DNA of 64,000 nt from Forficula auricularia (taxonomy: Eukaryota > Arthropoda > Insecta > Dermaptera > Forficulidae). The stretch covers positions 8,970,286-9,034,285 of the forward strand of contig JALMQS010000061.1 of assembly GCA_024734495.1 (NCBI GenBank), in the 5' to 3' direction. The position numbers and the translations under genes were made by a program. The notes below the pieces were generated by a model. The model was not told the origin of the DNA, ran no database searches, and saw only the letters and a program-made list of their open reading frames with translations. This document shows positions 35,990 through 46,816 of the stretch, piece by piece (positions within the stretch are counted from its first letter, which is position 1; every line of letters starts with the position of its first letter).

Positions 35990-36560
35990 AAGTGGAAGGC
36001 ATCAGAATAAATGGAGAATACAGAGTCAATCTTACCAGTGCAGATTACGGCCTGGATATTAACATCGAGAAGACTAAATACCTAATAATAAACAGAAAAT
36101 CTACCACGGGCATTCTGTTGGATTCGCGGCTCATAGAAAGAGTAGATAAGTTCAAGTATCTGGGGAGCACACTGAACGACTAGTGGGAACCTGACAAGGA
36201 GTTACGCACCCGTATAGAAATGGCAAGAGAGCAACCCTCTCAAAAATGAGACACCTCTTATGTTGCGGGGATCTTTCTCTGGCTACAAAAATTAGAACAG
36301 TAGAGTGATATGTGTTTCCTGTTTTAATGTACAGAATGGAAGCCAATGTATTAGAGAAGTAAATTGAAGCATTTGAGATGTGGATCTACCGGCGGTCAAT
36401 GAAAATATCTTGGGTGAACCACGTGACAAACGTTGGAGTTTTTAGCCGCGTTGCCAAGAATAGAGAACTGCTTCTTAATATTAAAAAAAAAAACTAGAAT
36501 AATTCTAGGTGGATGGAATCGATGCCTTTAATAGTTGGAAACTGGATTTAGGACATAAAA
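35990..36560 (+). pseudogene. Degenerate RTE-like LINE fragment
   Basis: The frame at 35992-36183 encodes GLDINIEKTKYLIINRK and RVDKFKYLGSTLND, the RT palm-end and thumb motifs of RTE-type endonuclease-reverse transcriptases. The following bases keep traces of the same protein (TRIEMARE, then interrupted). Stops and frameshifts are frequent. It is similar in type to the insert at 60398-61280. Confidence 0.6.
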
Positions 36561-37552
36561 CTGGCTATTGTGGTCCCCAGAGGCCACAAAGGGACCAAAA
36601 ATCAAGTGGTCAGTGAATATGTACCACCCCCCCTACCCCTGCGACCATATAAGTATCAGAGCTACGAAATTCGAAACTTAAGCTCGATATAGTACAGCAA
36701 GCTTTTGGTTGAAATCGGAAAACCGGAACTACATTTATGGTACATGAAAAATTTTTCCTCTTTTTTTTTTAATTTCTCAAAAATGGCAGTAACGATTTTT
36801 TTAAAAATTGGTGTACCTATCAAGTGTCATGAGTAATTTTAGTCGTGTATAAATTTCAATCCGATTGAAATAAAATAAGGTGGTGTAATATTAGGAGTGT
36901 CGCGATGATTTCAAATAAGTGAGAATGTGAAAGTCGTGTGGTGACTGTTAAGGCCTACTTTCACTATGTCTTAAAATTTGTTTACTAAATTGCTTATCTT
37001 CTCCTTTTCAAATATTCCGCCAGTGTGAACAGAGGAACTATATCTCTTCGACTCCCACGTTGGCAAAACTTGTTTTGAGACTAACTTCATACTAATTTTT
37101 CAGCCCAGTTTGGAAATGAAATTCATATTCTCTCTGTCTTTTTGTTCGGTAAGTTGAGAGGTAAACATATAATTTTTATGGTTAGAAAGAAACTTATTTT
37201 TCTTCAATTATTATACTCATATAACAGATTTGATATTGTTAACATATACCGCGTTAGAATCCATTTGGTTGATCTCTAAAATTCCGATATATATTAAAAT
37301 TTCAAATAATATTTTTCACCTTATTAATTTTCCTCCCTAATATAATAAATATTATATAAAACAATTTATTTTTATCCTGCTAAAAAATAAAATAACCTAT
37401 TAAAAAAAAAAAAAAAAAAAATTGGGTGATTAAAAAATTTGCATTTTGTACAATATCGCAGTATCAGACACATCTCTGAGTTGAGTAATTGAAGGAGACA
37501 ATAAAAGAGTGTGTCTTCTGCTTGAATTATAAATTTTATTTATTTATAACGA

Positions 37553-37587
37553 GACTATAGTTTCGAGGGCTTTCCCCTCTTCATCAA
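37553..37587 (-). ncRNA. Hammerhead-like core (alpha 2, left arm)
   Basis: The minus strand reads UUGAUGA, stem II AGAGGG/CCCUC, GAAAC, UAUA loop, GUC. Stem II is strong, but the first core base is U rather than the required C, so cleavage should be impaired. Confidence 0.5.
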
Positions 37588-37660
37588 TCTATTACAATGG
37601 ATTCATAGGAATTTATTTATAATATTCATAAATTAATTCCTATGAATCCATTGTAATAGA

Positions 37661-37695
37661 TTGATGAAGAGGGCAAAGAGCTCGAAACTATAGTC
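37661..37695 (+). ncRNA. Hammerhead-like core (alpha 3, right arm)
   Basis: It reads UUGAUGA, a weakened stem II (GAG/CUC), GAAAC, UAUA, GUC. It shares the C-to-U change of the left arm, which suggests that both arms derive from one already mutated RNA. Confidence 0.5.
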
Positions 37696-38443
37696 TCGTT
37701 ATAAATAAATAAAATTTATAATTCAAGCAGAAGACACACTCTTTTATTGTCTCCTTGAATATATAAAAATTCTGCTACTCTCGGCAAAAAACTTTCAATT
37801 TAGTTGAGTAATTATTAAAAAAAAATGTTCCTTGTTTATTAGGAAAAATAACTTGAAATAATAATATAATAAGTTCATTGAATCTAAAGTTAGTAAAAAA
37901 AGTTGACTATTTTTAATTAATAAAAATAAATATTCAAATAACGTTTCAGTTTGTTTGTTTTTTTATTAAATTTAAATAATTTCAATACATAGAAAATAAT
38001 TTATTTGAAAACATTTTAAATAAAATATTGCAAGTAGAATTTTCTCAGCTTTCTTTTTGTTCATTTGTGGAATTGAATGGTCGAGAATTGAGCGAAAAGT
38101 CCATCTGAAAAAAAAACAAAACAAGAGATTGGAATTAATATACATAGATATTTTATAAAATAGGGAAATAAAAGAATATTTTATATAACCAATTAGAATT
38201 ATATTAATTTATTTAATTTAAATTATATATTCTTATTAAATTGATGTGTTTTTTACAGATCCTTTGCTGATTCAATCTCTCCTGCTTACTGTTCATCTTC
38301 AAGAAAATTTATTAACTTTTGAATATGATATGTTATTATGTATATGTATATGTTGGAATAATAATTTATGTGTATAATAGTATGTATAAAAAACAAATTG
38401 AATAAATAATATTTATTAAAAAGAAACCCCCCCTTTCATTTCA

Positions 38444-38720
38444 AAATCCCTAATGAGATCCTTTCAAAGCCCCTTCCCTATCTCTTAACTCCGCTGGCCG
38501 GCTGCCAGGATACTCTGCCAGGATAGTCGTCAGAGTCCCGTGGGAGAAGCCGCAGGCGGGGAGGGACTTCTGCCCCCTCCCGAGCTGCGTCTCCGCCGGG
38601 ATTCGTTCGGCTCCGCTGCCTTTCGGCTGGCCGCTTGAAGGGGACCCTGGGCTATATAAGTCCTGTTTCACGTAGGGTGCTTGGTTGGGGAGGACGGATC
38701 AGGGGCTGCTAACTCCTTTG
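38444..38720 (+). promoter_or_regulatory. GC-rich patch with TATA box
   Basis: This patch is unusually GC-rich for the window. It contains ggctatataagtcc at about 38649-38662, a good TATA box about 30 bp before gtttcacgtagg. It may be the promoter end of a retroelement (LTR or LINE 5' end) cut by the gap. No coding sequence follows before the Ns. Confidence 0.4.
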
Positions 38721-38858
38721 TTCTTTTTTGGAACGATGATATAGTTATAATTCCTGGTCAACAGTAGCGCTAGTCTCGTTAATTTTTTTTTTTTTGCTTC
38801 TCGCGCGTACCACCAGATGTCCTAGTTTGACATTTGTTATTTTGATTTCGATTTATAA

Positions 38859-38958
38859 NNNNNNNNNNNNNNNNNNNNNNNNNNNNNNNNNNNNNNNNNN
38901 NNNNNNNNNNNNNNNNNNNNNNNNNNNNNNNNNNNNNNNNNNNNNNNNNNNNNNNNNN
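38859..38958. other. Assembly gap (100 N)
   Basis: Exactly 100 Ns, the conventional length for a gap of unknown size. Any frame crossing it is meaningless. Confidence 0.99.
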
Positions 38959-39110
38959 CTATATCTATATTCTTTCTGTTTCTCATTTAAATGTTACTAT
39001 ATGTATGTATTCTTTCTGTTTGCTCATTTAAATGTTATATATGTTATGTTTGCTTACTTAAATGATACTATTTGTATATATATTCTTTCTGTTTCTGCTC
39101 TACGAGGTAG
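38959..39110. repeat. Tandem repeat after the gap
   Basis: About three units of roughly 45 bp share tattctttctgtttgctcat and taaatgttactatatgtatg variants. The gap probably reflects more copies. After it come gctctacgaggtagccacct and an (AAAT)n tail, which looks like a LINE 3' end. Confidence 0.6.
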
Positions 39111-39164
39111 CCACCTCAGAGCATTGTTTTTAAATAAATAAATAAAATAAATAAATATTCGTGA

Positions 39165-40200
39165 CTAAAGATATTTTTATGAAAAAGTTCTGGGTGTGTT
39201 TTTTTTAAATAAAACACTTTCCATAACGCAGACGTCATATACAGTTAAAATGTTCAATTCTTGGAAGATACTTTTGCTGTGAGTTCTCGGTCCCGCCCCT
39301 TCAAAAGCTCTAACACACCTTTTTTGTGCAGTAAACAATCTAGCAAGAGTAGACCCTCCCCAAATTACTATACCATATCTCAAACTGGTTTCAACATAGG
39401 CTTAATAAATATTTAAGAGAACCCTCAGAGAAACCGTATGTCGAAGAGTGCGGATCAGAAAACCATATTTATTGACCCTTTGTATAATCATATTGATGTG
39501 ATTACTCCAGCTTAGATGTCTGACGAGGTGACTGTGGGTCAGTGGCTAGAGTGTCGGATCGCTGACTCGAAGATCGCTGGTTCGAGACCGAGTCTCGGCA
39601 GATAGATATTTGCAGTCGCCTCCTCTTGGAAAGTAATGGCAACCTACCAAGAGTATAATTGCCTAGTCACCTCTCCAAATTAGCCGTTCGGAACCGGCGT
39701 TAAAAAGTAGGTCCTGTATATCTGTGTAAAACAACTAAACACACTCAGCACAGGTATATGTGGAGAGGCGCCGACACCCGTTTCGGGTATGGCACTCGAA
39801 GAAGAAGAAGAAGATGTCTGTCAATATTTAGTCCCAAGAACTTCACCTCGTCTATAATTCTGATTGCTCCGAAATCATTCAAGCCTAAATTATGTTGTAC
39901 GGATCCATACTCTCCAAACTGTATGTTTTGAGTCTTTTCGATATTTAACTGGAGGCTGTTCTCCTTAAACCACCGCGATACGCCAAGTAACGATGTATTC
40001 ACGGTCGATGAAAGAAGTAGCTCGTTTTTCCCCATAGACTATTGCTGTGTCGTCAGCAAAGAGTATCACATTTTCCTCTGCTACGATCAAGTCGTTGATA
40101 TATACAATGAATAGCAGAGAGAAAGAAGTACATATAGGGTATAGGATATAGTGATTGGCCCACATACATTGATTGGCTCATACTTCTCTAAACGACTAGA
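39165..40200 (-). pseudogene. Jockey-type LINE relic with SINE insertion
   Basis: On the minus strand the RT fingers/palm give LLFIVYINDL and VILFADDTAIV (FADD box, about 40050). NSLQLNIEKTQ and VKFLGLNIDRH come next, then after the SINE LSWSNHINMIIQRVNKYGF and YGIVIWGGST. The coding sense resumes exactly across the SINE. A few stops and frameshifts make it dead. It differs from group J in sequence (FADD instead of YADD). Confidence 0.8.
39523..39811 (+). mobile_element. tRNA-derived SINE
   Basis: The 289-bp insert sits between direct copies of AGATGTCTG (39514-39522 and 39812-39820). The head has an A-box-like gtgggtcagtggctagagtg and a perfect B box ggttcgagacc, the internal RNA polymerase III promoter of a tRNA-derived SINE. 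The 3' end is (GAA)n. It interrupts the minus-strand LINE cleanly. The parent tRNA was not determined. Confidence 0.9.
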
Positions 40201-40909
40201 ATAAGAAATATAAACGTCAAAAAGGCGTAGAGACAAGTTTTAAATTGCGGGGCATCTATGTTACTTGTGATGGCGAGATGTTTTGATGATAGAAAATCTG
40301 GTTTGGCGGATAAACAATTTTTGCCGAGTCGTAATATTTCTCCAAGGGAAAAATAAATAAAAACGTAAGGGTAGTATGCAAATTATTTTAGTTTATGTGC
40401 GTTAATTATGTAGACTGGGCCAATGACTAGTAGTGGGGCCAATAGCTATGTTTTGGAGAAATTTTTTTAACTTTGGGCCTTTTTAAAAAATGGTTACAGA
40501 ATCTTACATTCTTTTATTTTGAGTCAAAAGAACAGTACTTTTAGCATTCATATAGAAATTTTTAAGTTGATTGTCTTTCGGGGCTTTCAGTAATTGAGTA
40601 AAAACAAGGATGCCCTACCTACCTACTTCAGGGGTTTGCCTCCCTGCCCACGTGACCTCATGATTCTTTTATCAACAGAATCATGTACTATCCCTTAATT
40701 TATGTATCCATATAAAAAACAATAAAATGAATTAAAATATTAATAAAAACTTAATAAAATTTTATATATGTATGTAATTTTATTTTATTTTTTACAAAAC
40801 CAAATAAAAAAGTTATTATTTTTTTGGAAAATATAACTTATTCATTCCGAGAAGCAAAATCTTTTCATGTTAAGCGATTTTTGTTTGGTGTTAAAAGAAA
40901 ATTTTTTTT

Positions 40910-41010
40910 TTTTTACTTTACCATACAGAGGGTATGGTCAAGTATTGTAATCGTGCATGAAAAAAGTTGTTTTTTCCTCTTTTTTTTCGAAGTATCTCAA
41001 AAACGGCTGA
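40910..41010. repeat. Dispersed repeat, second copy
   Basis: It matches 22853-22950 (tttactttaccatacag, ggtatggtcaagtattgt, ctcaaaaacggct) and ends about 60 bp before the CRE-like site of A2. Confidence 0.55.
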
Positions 41011-41069
41011 AACTTTTTATTTCCACTGTACTGTTTTTAAATTCAAATTCCTTTGGTTTGGCGCTATTG

Positions 41070-41098
41070 TGACGTCATCGATTGTGTCAGGAGCCAAT
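41070..41098 (+). promoter_or_regulatory. CRE and CCAAT box upstream of A2
   Basis: The perfect palindrome TGACGTCA (41070-41077) is followed by CCAAT (41094-41098), 143 and 115 bp before the A2 ATG. TGACGTCA is the CREB/ATF consensus. Equivalent palindromes precede B3 and B4. Binding is inferred. Confidence 0.5.
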
Positions 41099-41212
41099 CA
41101 GCGCCAAGCCGAACATTTCAAATTGCAATAGAGTCGGCTAATAGATTTTAATATTAAACAATTTGTTTTTTGTTTATTCAATTAAAATATTTGCAAGATA
41201 TAATTAAGCATA

Positions 41213-41282
41213 ATGGATACATTTAGAATTGTTGATATCAATAAAATTCTCAACAATCCAAACAATTATCCTATTCATAAAG
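41213..41282 (+). pseudogene. A2 exon 1
   Basis: It encodes MDTFRIVDINKILNNPNNYP followed by IHK and one base, then donor gttag. Position, phase 1 ending and the final YPIHK-G match the YPIYT-G of B exon 1, so A and B genes share ancestry. The exon itself is intact, but the gene is broken later. Confidence 0.65.
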
Positions 41283-42093
41283 GTTAGTAGGTATTGTTTA
41301 AATTATCAAATAATTTAAGATCTCACATTGAGAGAATAATTACTATCTATTTGTATTATATATTAATTAAATTATAAGCTATTTATCTCTCTATGAGGGA
41401 CATTCAAAGATATATTAATCTTAAAGGGGAAATGTGAGATTATTTAATTAAGGTAACCAAATTTTTACAATGAAAAGTAAGTAGGACACAAATTAATTGG
41501 AGAAAAAAACATTCTATTCATTGCAACAATATTAAACTATAATATGATAAATGCAGAGTAAAAACATTTCTAGCATTCTAACATTCCAATTATCCCTATT
41601 AATTTTTATTTAAATTTTTTGTCAATGTATCTATCATCAATGGTCTTACCAAGGGGGGGGGGGTGCGCCCCCTAGACCTGGACTACCACCACTGCGCTTA
41701 GGCAGCTGCCCCTCCCTGCCCCTGGACCCCTCCTGTTTTCCATACATTAGCTGGTATATTATGTGCTGAGGCCTAAATACTGTTTTATTTATGAAATTGT
41801 GGAGGAAAGTATAAGTATAATTTATAGGTTTTTCAAAACTCATATTTGAATCACGTTATTATAGTTATAACTAGCTGCAACGCCCTCTTGCTAACCAGGT
41901 GGCACGCCCCCTGCACCCCCAACCCACGAACCCAACCCTCCAACCCCAGTCCCACGCACCACACACTCTAAACCCACCCAGCACCTCCGCACCATGCATC
42001 AGTACCCCACCCACCTCGGACCCCCACCCCCGTACTACCCCACTACTCCTCTGAACCATCACCTGAACCCCCCACTCCACCAACCCTGAACTA

Positions 42094-42715
42094 CTACCCG
42101 CACCCCACCCACCCAGTTTCCACCACCCTCGCGCACCACACACCCCGCCTAGCCCCCTGTATTCCAAATTCAAATCTTGCTTCCAATTCACTTCTGAGAT
42201 TCTCAATCCTTTCAGCGTATTTCTGATAAGATGGAGTGCTACTTGAATTTGATTTGTACATCTGACATGTAGGAAAATGCGTCAAATTTTCTTCTCGCAA
42301 ATGTTTTTCCCATAAAACTAACTTACATTTGAATGCTTTAATTTAATCCCGCATATTTGTTATAAGTTGCTCCTTTCCTTGTAGTGATAAATTTAAATCA
42401 TTCAAATGTTTTGTAATATCAGCTAAGAAAGCGAAATCCATGCATCCACACTGGATCGCAAAACAAAAGGTTGTGGGTTGGCTTTTTGAATTCAAAAATT
42501 GACGTATTTCATCTTTTAAATTCCAGAATTGTTTCAGTATATTGGAGCACGATAGCCAACGGACCTCGGTATAGTAAGAGAGCCCGGAATAATTGCTTTC
42601 TATTTCGCTAAGGAAAGTTGAAAATTGTCGCTGATTTAATCCAATTCCAATATTTCTTTTGACTGCGAGACCGCAAAAATTGACAATGCAGGCCTGCGAG
42701 TTTGACACCTATGCC
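42094..42715 (-). pseudogene. hAT transposase fragment (GTF2IRD2/SCAND3-like)
   Basis: The minus-strand frames give YTEVRWLSCSNILKQFWNLK, DFAFLADITKHLNDLNLSLQ, GKEQLITNM and then REENLTHFPTC. This block is typical of hAT transposases and their domesticated relatives such as GTF2IRD2 and SCAND3. One stop (after NMRD) separates the two main frames, and the C-terminus dissolves into C-rich low-complexity sequence near 42130. It is dead, in intron 1 of A2. Confidence 0.85.
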
Positions 42716-42970
42716 CTAGGATGTGAATATAACCCTTCTGACATATACCATATTTAAAAATAAATAATCCATTCCATCTTGGATTCAGTAGTTTACAACC
42801 TCTTGTGATTATCTTTGAGTTTTATAATTATGTCAATTTAATTTTCCGACGAGTGTATTGTTCGACCAACTTAATATTTAAGTGATTAATGTAAAGATTT
42901 AAGCATCTTTTTTTGAGTTTTTTTTTTTTTTTAAAGATGGAATTTTTTCAAAAATAAACCCAATTATATA

Positions 42971-43343
42971 TTAATGAAAAGTGAATTTAAACTTATTTAG
43001 GAAACAAATCAAAGATTTTAGTATAAATATTTTTACATTGCAAATCAGAGGGTTTCGTCCCCTTGGGAATCGAACCCAAGCGCTAACTAAGCTTGCCGGG
43101 CTGTTAGCCAAACCCTTAAGACAAATCTCTCTCCGATATGCATTATTGTAGCTCTATTTCTTATATATGTTGCATATCGGAGAGAGATTTGTCTTAAGGG
43201 TTTGGCTAACAGCCCGGTAAGCTTAGTTAGCGCTTGGGTTTGATTCCCAAGGGGACGAAACCCTCTGATTTGCAATGTAAAAATATTTCTACTAAAATCT
43301 TTGATTTGTTTCCTAAATAAGTTTAAATTCACTTTTTCATTAA
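42971..43343. repeat. Near-perfect inverted pair with tRNA-like motif
   Basis: Arms 42971-43142 and 43171-43343 are almost perfect complements around a 28-base centre. The right arm reads ggtttggctaacagcccgg and then ttagttagcgcttgggtttg, with gggtttgattccc resembling a B box. It may be two opposed copies of a tRNA-related short element. No protein. Confidence 0.75.
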
Positions 43344-44129
43344 TATTTAAGGTTACCTAAACTGTGGTTCAAATAAAGTGTAACACTTAGATTGATTGGG
43401 TGATTCGGGGTCAAAAGAGGGCCTGTCGCTGGTCTCCTTGACATCAACCCTAATTCCCGGAGACGTCTTCTGCTAGTCCAAACACTTAGGTTGACTTGTC
43501 GAGTTTGTAGAAGGCGCTGTTGAATTTGAGCTGCTGTACAATGCCGATCCCTCATTAGGTATCCAATAATATGAATCGGTCATCTCTCTCATTTGAATCT
43601 CTAATTCGACCAGATCCCGGTCTCCTGGCATAAGAGTTTGTTTCTCTATATCGTTTTCCAGCTATGTGGATACTTCCAACCGATGCTTTAAGTCGTTTAG
43701 CGACATATCGATACCTACGATCTTCAATCATTTATTAGAGCTACACCTTGAGCTACTTCGTCGGTCTTTAGAGGCTTTATGATTGGACAATATTTCAAAT
43801 GAAATTAAATTAAAAGATGAGATATTCAAATCGAAATGATAAACATTAAAATATTCAATTTAATTCGATATTAGACGATAATCATTTAAAACAATTCAAT
43901 AAAATGGGATCAGATTTAAAACCTGAAAATTTATGGTAGTTTAAATAAATTTAATTTTAAAGGGTTTAAATTAAAGTAATACATTATTTTCACTCTAAAA
44001 ATGTTTAAAAATATTTGTACAATCTCAGAATGTTGTAAGAGTTCGTGGCTGTGATGAAACTATACTAGATGAAGGAGGAGGTATCAGCCAAAGATGGAAT
44101 CACTGGGTTCAATAAAACACCTTTAATGA

Positions 44130-44165
44130 GACGTTTCGGCCTAAATTTTATTTGGCCATCTTCAG
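44130..44165 (-). ncRNA. Hammerhead-like core (beta, left arm)
   Basis: CUGAAGA is followed by stem II (UGGCC/GGCC with an AU-rich loop that can extend pairing: AAAU/AUUU), then GAAACGUC. All invariant bases are present. Stem III is only AC/GU without a loop, so a single copy could not close it; such hammerheads are known to work as dimers. Confidence 0.6.
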
Positions 44166-44340
44166 TCAATTAGGAGTTATACACAAAATGCGGTACACAT
44201 ATGTGATCGAACCAAGCCTTGTCAAAAATAAAAATTTCTTTTAGCTTCATGCGAATTTTTAACGTGCCTGGACCCAAAAGTTTCAGAATGAAAAAAAAAA
44301 AAAAAAAAAAAAAAACATTTTGTGTATAACTCCTAATTGA

Positions 44341-44376
44341 CTGAAGATGGCCAAATAAAATTTAGGCCGAAACGTC
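44341..44376 (+). ncRNA. Hammerhead-like core (beta, right arm)
   Basis: It is identical in core, stem II and the GAAACGUC end to the left-arm copy, but on the plus strand. Cleavage would follow GUC at 44376. Confidence 0.6.
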
Positions 44377-44827
44377 TCATTAAAGGTGTTTTATTGAACC
44401 CAGTGATTCCATCTTTGGCTGATACCTCCTCCTTCATCTAGTACAATCTCAGAATGTGTTAAAAGTTTAAATAAAATATGTTTTTTCTAAAAAATTTTTG
44501 AAAAAACTAAATTTTTCTAAGTGTTCCACTTTTTTGCACCACAGTGTATAATATTCAATTTAATTAATTGTACAATCCTTTGCTGTTTAATTCATAGATG
44601 GGCTTTAGTCAGGGTAAAAGTGGTGGGAAGGGCATGTATTTAACAGGGCACATATAAACACCTACTATAATATTACAATATTAACTATTATTTCATCTCT
44701 ACGAATTTTTATTTTTAAATATTTCACTCATGTAAAATTAGTTTTTCCATATTAAATCATAGATCGGGATTCTAGGATCTAAGCATAGACATATAATTTT
44801 AAGTGATTTACTTATCTTTTATTTCAA

Positions 44828-44970
44828 GGCCACTTCATCCTTGCTGCTATTGCAATATGATGTTTATCAGTAAACAATTCCTAGAAAAACACCAAAAGAA
44901 ATGCATCAATATAAAAATATCCCTTCTATTGAAAAATCATTTGAATATTAATTTACCAGATAAAGGTAAA
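44828..44970 (+). pseudogene. A2 exon 2, splice acceptor shifted
   Basis: In the frame matching B exon 2 it encodes PLHPCCYCNMMFISKQFLEK and then HQKKC, a CCHC finger, and ends GATAAAG before gtaaat. The acceptor that should end at 44827 reads AA instead of AG; the only AG ends one base later (44828). Splicing there would put the exon out of frame with exon 1 and reach a stop within 11 codons. The finger itself is intact. Confidence 0.65.
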
Positions 44971-45034
44971 TTTCATCCTTACCTTCCAGTGAAATAATTA
45001 TGAAAAATACTTTAACATTTTGTATTTCATTCAG

Positions 45035-45647
45035 GTCAGAAATTCTTCGAGTGTACGTATTGTAAAAAGAGATTCAGATCCAAATCAATCCTCACTCAAC
45101 ATCACCCTCACCCTCATTTGCTGGTACATTCCGGGGTGAAGCCCTTTGGCTGTGATCAGTGTGAACAACGCTTCTCACGAAAATCTACTCTCTCAAGGCA
45201 TTTGAGGACACATACAGGGGAGAGACCCTTTACCTGTGGTCAGTGTCAAAAACGCTTCTCACAAAAATCTGCTCTCACAAGGCATTTAAGGACACATTCA
45301 GGGAGAGGTCTTTTACCTGTGATCAGTGTGAACAACAATTCTCAGAAAAATCTACTCTCACAGATCATTTAAGGACACATACAGGGGAGAGACCCTTTAC
45401 CTGTGGTCAGTGTCAAAAACGCTTCTCACAAAAATCTGATCTCACAAGACATTTAAGGACACATACAGGGGAGAGGCCCTTTTGCAGTGATCTGTGTGAA
45501 CAACAATTCTCAGTGAAATCTACTCTCACAGATCATTTAAGGACACATACAGGGGAGAGGCCCTTTAAGTGTGCTCATTGCACACATGCCTTCACAGAAA
45601 GGTCAAATCTCATACGTCATTTAAAGATACATTTTAGAAATCCTTGA
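45035..45647 (+). pseudogene. A2 exon 3: C2H2 array with one frameshift
   Basis: It starts after ttcattcag with FFECTYCKKRF (first finger), then an HHPHPH insertion, then fingers with HTGERP linkers: [45 protein letters not shown] (with disordered cysteines) and KCAHCTHAF, ending HFRNP-stop at 45645-45647. A one-base loss near 45301 (tcagggagagg for acaggggagagg) shifts the frame after the third finger. The two frames together give seven fingers. It is the closest paralogue of A1. Confidence 0.85.
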
Positions 45648-46816
45648 AAATTTTTCATTTCAATTCATTTAATTTCCCGACGAGTGTATTATTGTTTGAC
45701 CCTCTTAATATTAGTCGTTCTAATACTGAATAAAATATTATTTCAACGAATACTTTATTTCTCTCTGATTCTTTGTTTATTAGGTTGACCGATCTAATTT
45801 TTATTTAATGTTTTAAAAAGCATATTATTATTTTCACTATTATTAGTACTAAATATTTATTTCACTGTCTTTATAAAACACCATTCGACTTCAAATATCA
45901 TCACTAACAACAAAATGAAACTTTATTCAATTCAATCAGTAATTTTAGAAATAGCAAACAGATCACTAAACAGACATTGTTTCTTCACTAATAGGAACAC
46001 ATTTTATCAAAATAGTCACAGAACTTGTGAATTTGAATTCGAAATCTTGAATGCGATTCGAGCCTGGGGCTCTCGAAAATGTACCCTTCGGTCCCAAAGG
46101 ATTAACTATTTGGGGGAAAAGTATTCAATAGATATATAATAGGGGGATGTAAGAGAATTATACTATACAAGGATCCATTTACTATATAGGCACATGAATT
46201 GTCTCCAAGAGTCTTGAAAATTCTAGACAAAAAGAACATAAAATTGGTACACAGTGTTAGTAGGCCACTCATGAACATTTCTACAATAAAACCCAAGTTG
46301 AAAAATTTGATAAAATGTGAGTTATTTATGAGATGGTCTGCGACACATGTAAAAAAGAAAATAAAGCCCATAGAAATATTGGTGGGTGAAACATGAAGAC
46401 TCTGGAGGCAGAGAATTGGGGAACAGGTGTCATCGGTCAATGGAAATAAATTAGTTTCCGGTTTGTCCATTCATGCCATCGCTAATAAGCATGGTTTCGA
46501 TTTCGAGAAGGGACAAGAATTCTGGACTAGGAAATGAATTGGACAAAAAGGAAAATAAAAGAGTCACTAGATACATATATATTAGACAATTTTGATTTTG
46601 ATGTGTGAATTTTAAAATGGACTCGGAGAATATTTCAGAGTGCTACAGTCTGATTGTGTCATTGTAGTTTATTTTTGTTTGATTGTGAGCTTGGACAGGT
46701 TTGAATTATTAATTAAAAAATTGTATTAAAGGTGTATATATAGAGATATGTACAAATGTACAAATAAATTAGGTCTTTTTAATGTGTTTTCAGAATAAAT
46801 CATTATATAGATTTTT
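45648..46816. other. A2 3' flank and unassigned stretch
   Basis: 45648 to about 46130 matches the A1 flank. Beyond it a plus-strand frame (46199-46396) and neighbours give Lys/Ile-rich peptide without a domain I recognise. I do not call it a gene. Confidence 0.5.

Larger units (their letters stand above)
37491..37801. mobile_element. Palindromic hammerhead element (group alpha, copy 2)
   Basis: The 311-bp insert is flanked by an exact 12-bp duplication AGTTGAGTAATT (37479-37490 and 37802-37813). It is head-to-head: arm 37491-37608 is the near-complement of 37622-37750 around a short AT centre. Each arm carries a hammerhead-like core. The right outer end is the ctgctactctcggc motif shared with 1722 and 58267. 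The variable-length target duplication suits a retrotransposed RNA. Confidence 0.8.
44034..44440. mobile_element. Palindromic hammerhead element (group beta)
   Basis: It is bounded by an exact 17-bp duplication GTACAATCTCAGAATGT (44017-44033 and 44441-44457). Arms of about 125 bp (44067-44190 and 44315-44440) are near-perfect complements that open outward with ctagatgaaggaggaggtat. A 27-base A-run lies near the centre. Each arm holds a hammerhead-like core. It sits inside the Tc1-like relic. Confidence 0.85.
43360..44546 (-). mobile_element. Tc1-like DNA transposon, broken
   Basis: Terminal inverted repeats of about 28 bp (left aactgtggttcaaataaagt, right complement cactgtggtgcaaaaaagt) are flanked by TA on both sides. 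On the minus strand, remnants of the paired-type DNA-binding region of a Tc1 transposase are visible at about 43390-43760: ETNSYARRPGSGRIRDSNER, then DRHCTAAQIQQRLLQ and RRRLRELGLMSRRP. Frameshifts and stops break it, and the catalytic DDE part is missing. A hammerhead element is inserted at 44034-44440. Confidence 0.8.

Noticed and set aside
38794..39141. 115-codon frame across the assembly gap
   Set aside because: It reads through 100 Ns and simple tandem repeats.
41871..42206. 111-codon Gly/Trp-rich minus-strand frame
   Set aside because: It is the complement of a C-rich low-complexity tract (ccccacccc...) at the end of the hAT relic, with no domain.
46199..46396. 65-codon Lys/Ile-rich plus-strand frame
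   Set aside because: I considered a ribosomal-protein pseudogene, but no motif is secure, so it is left unassigned.
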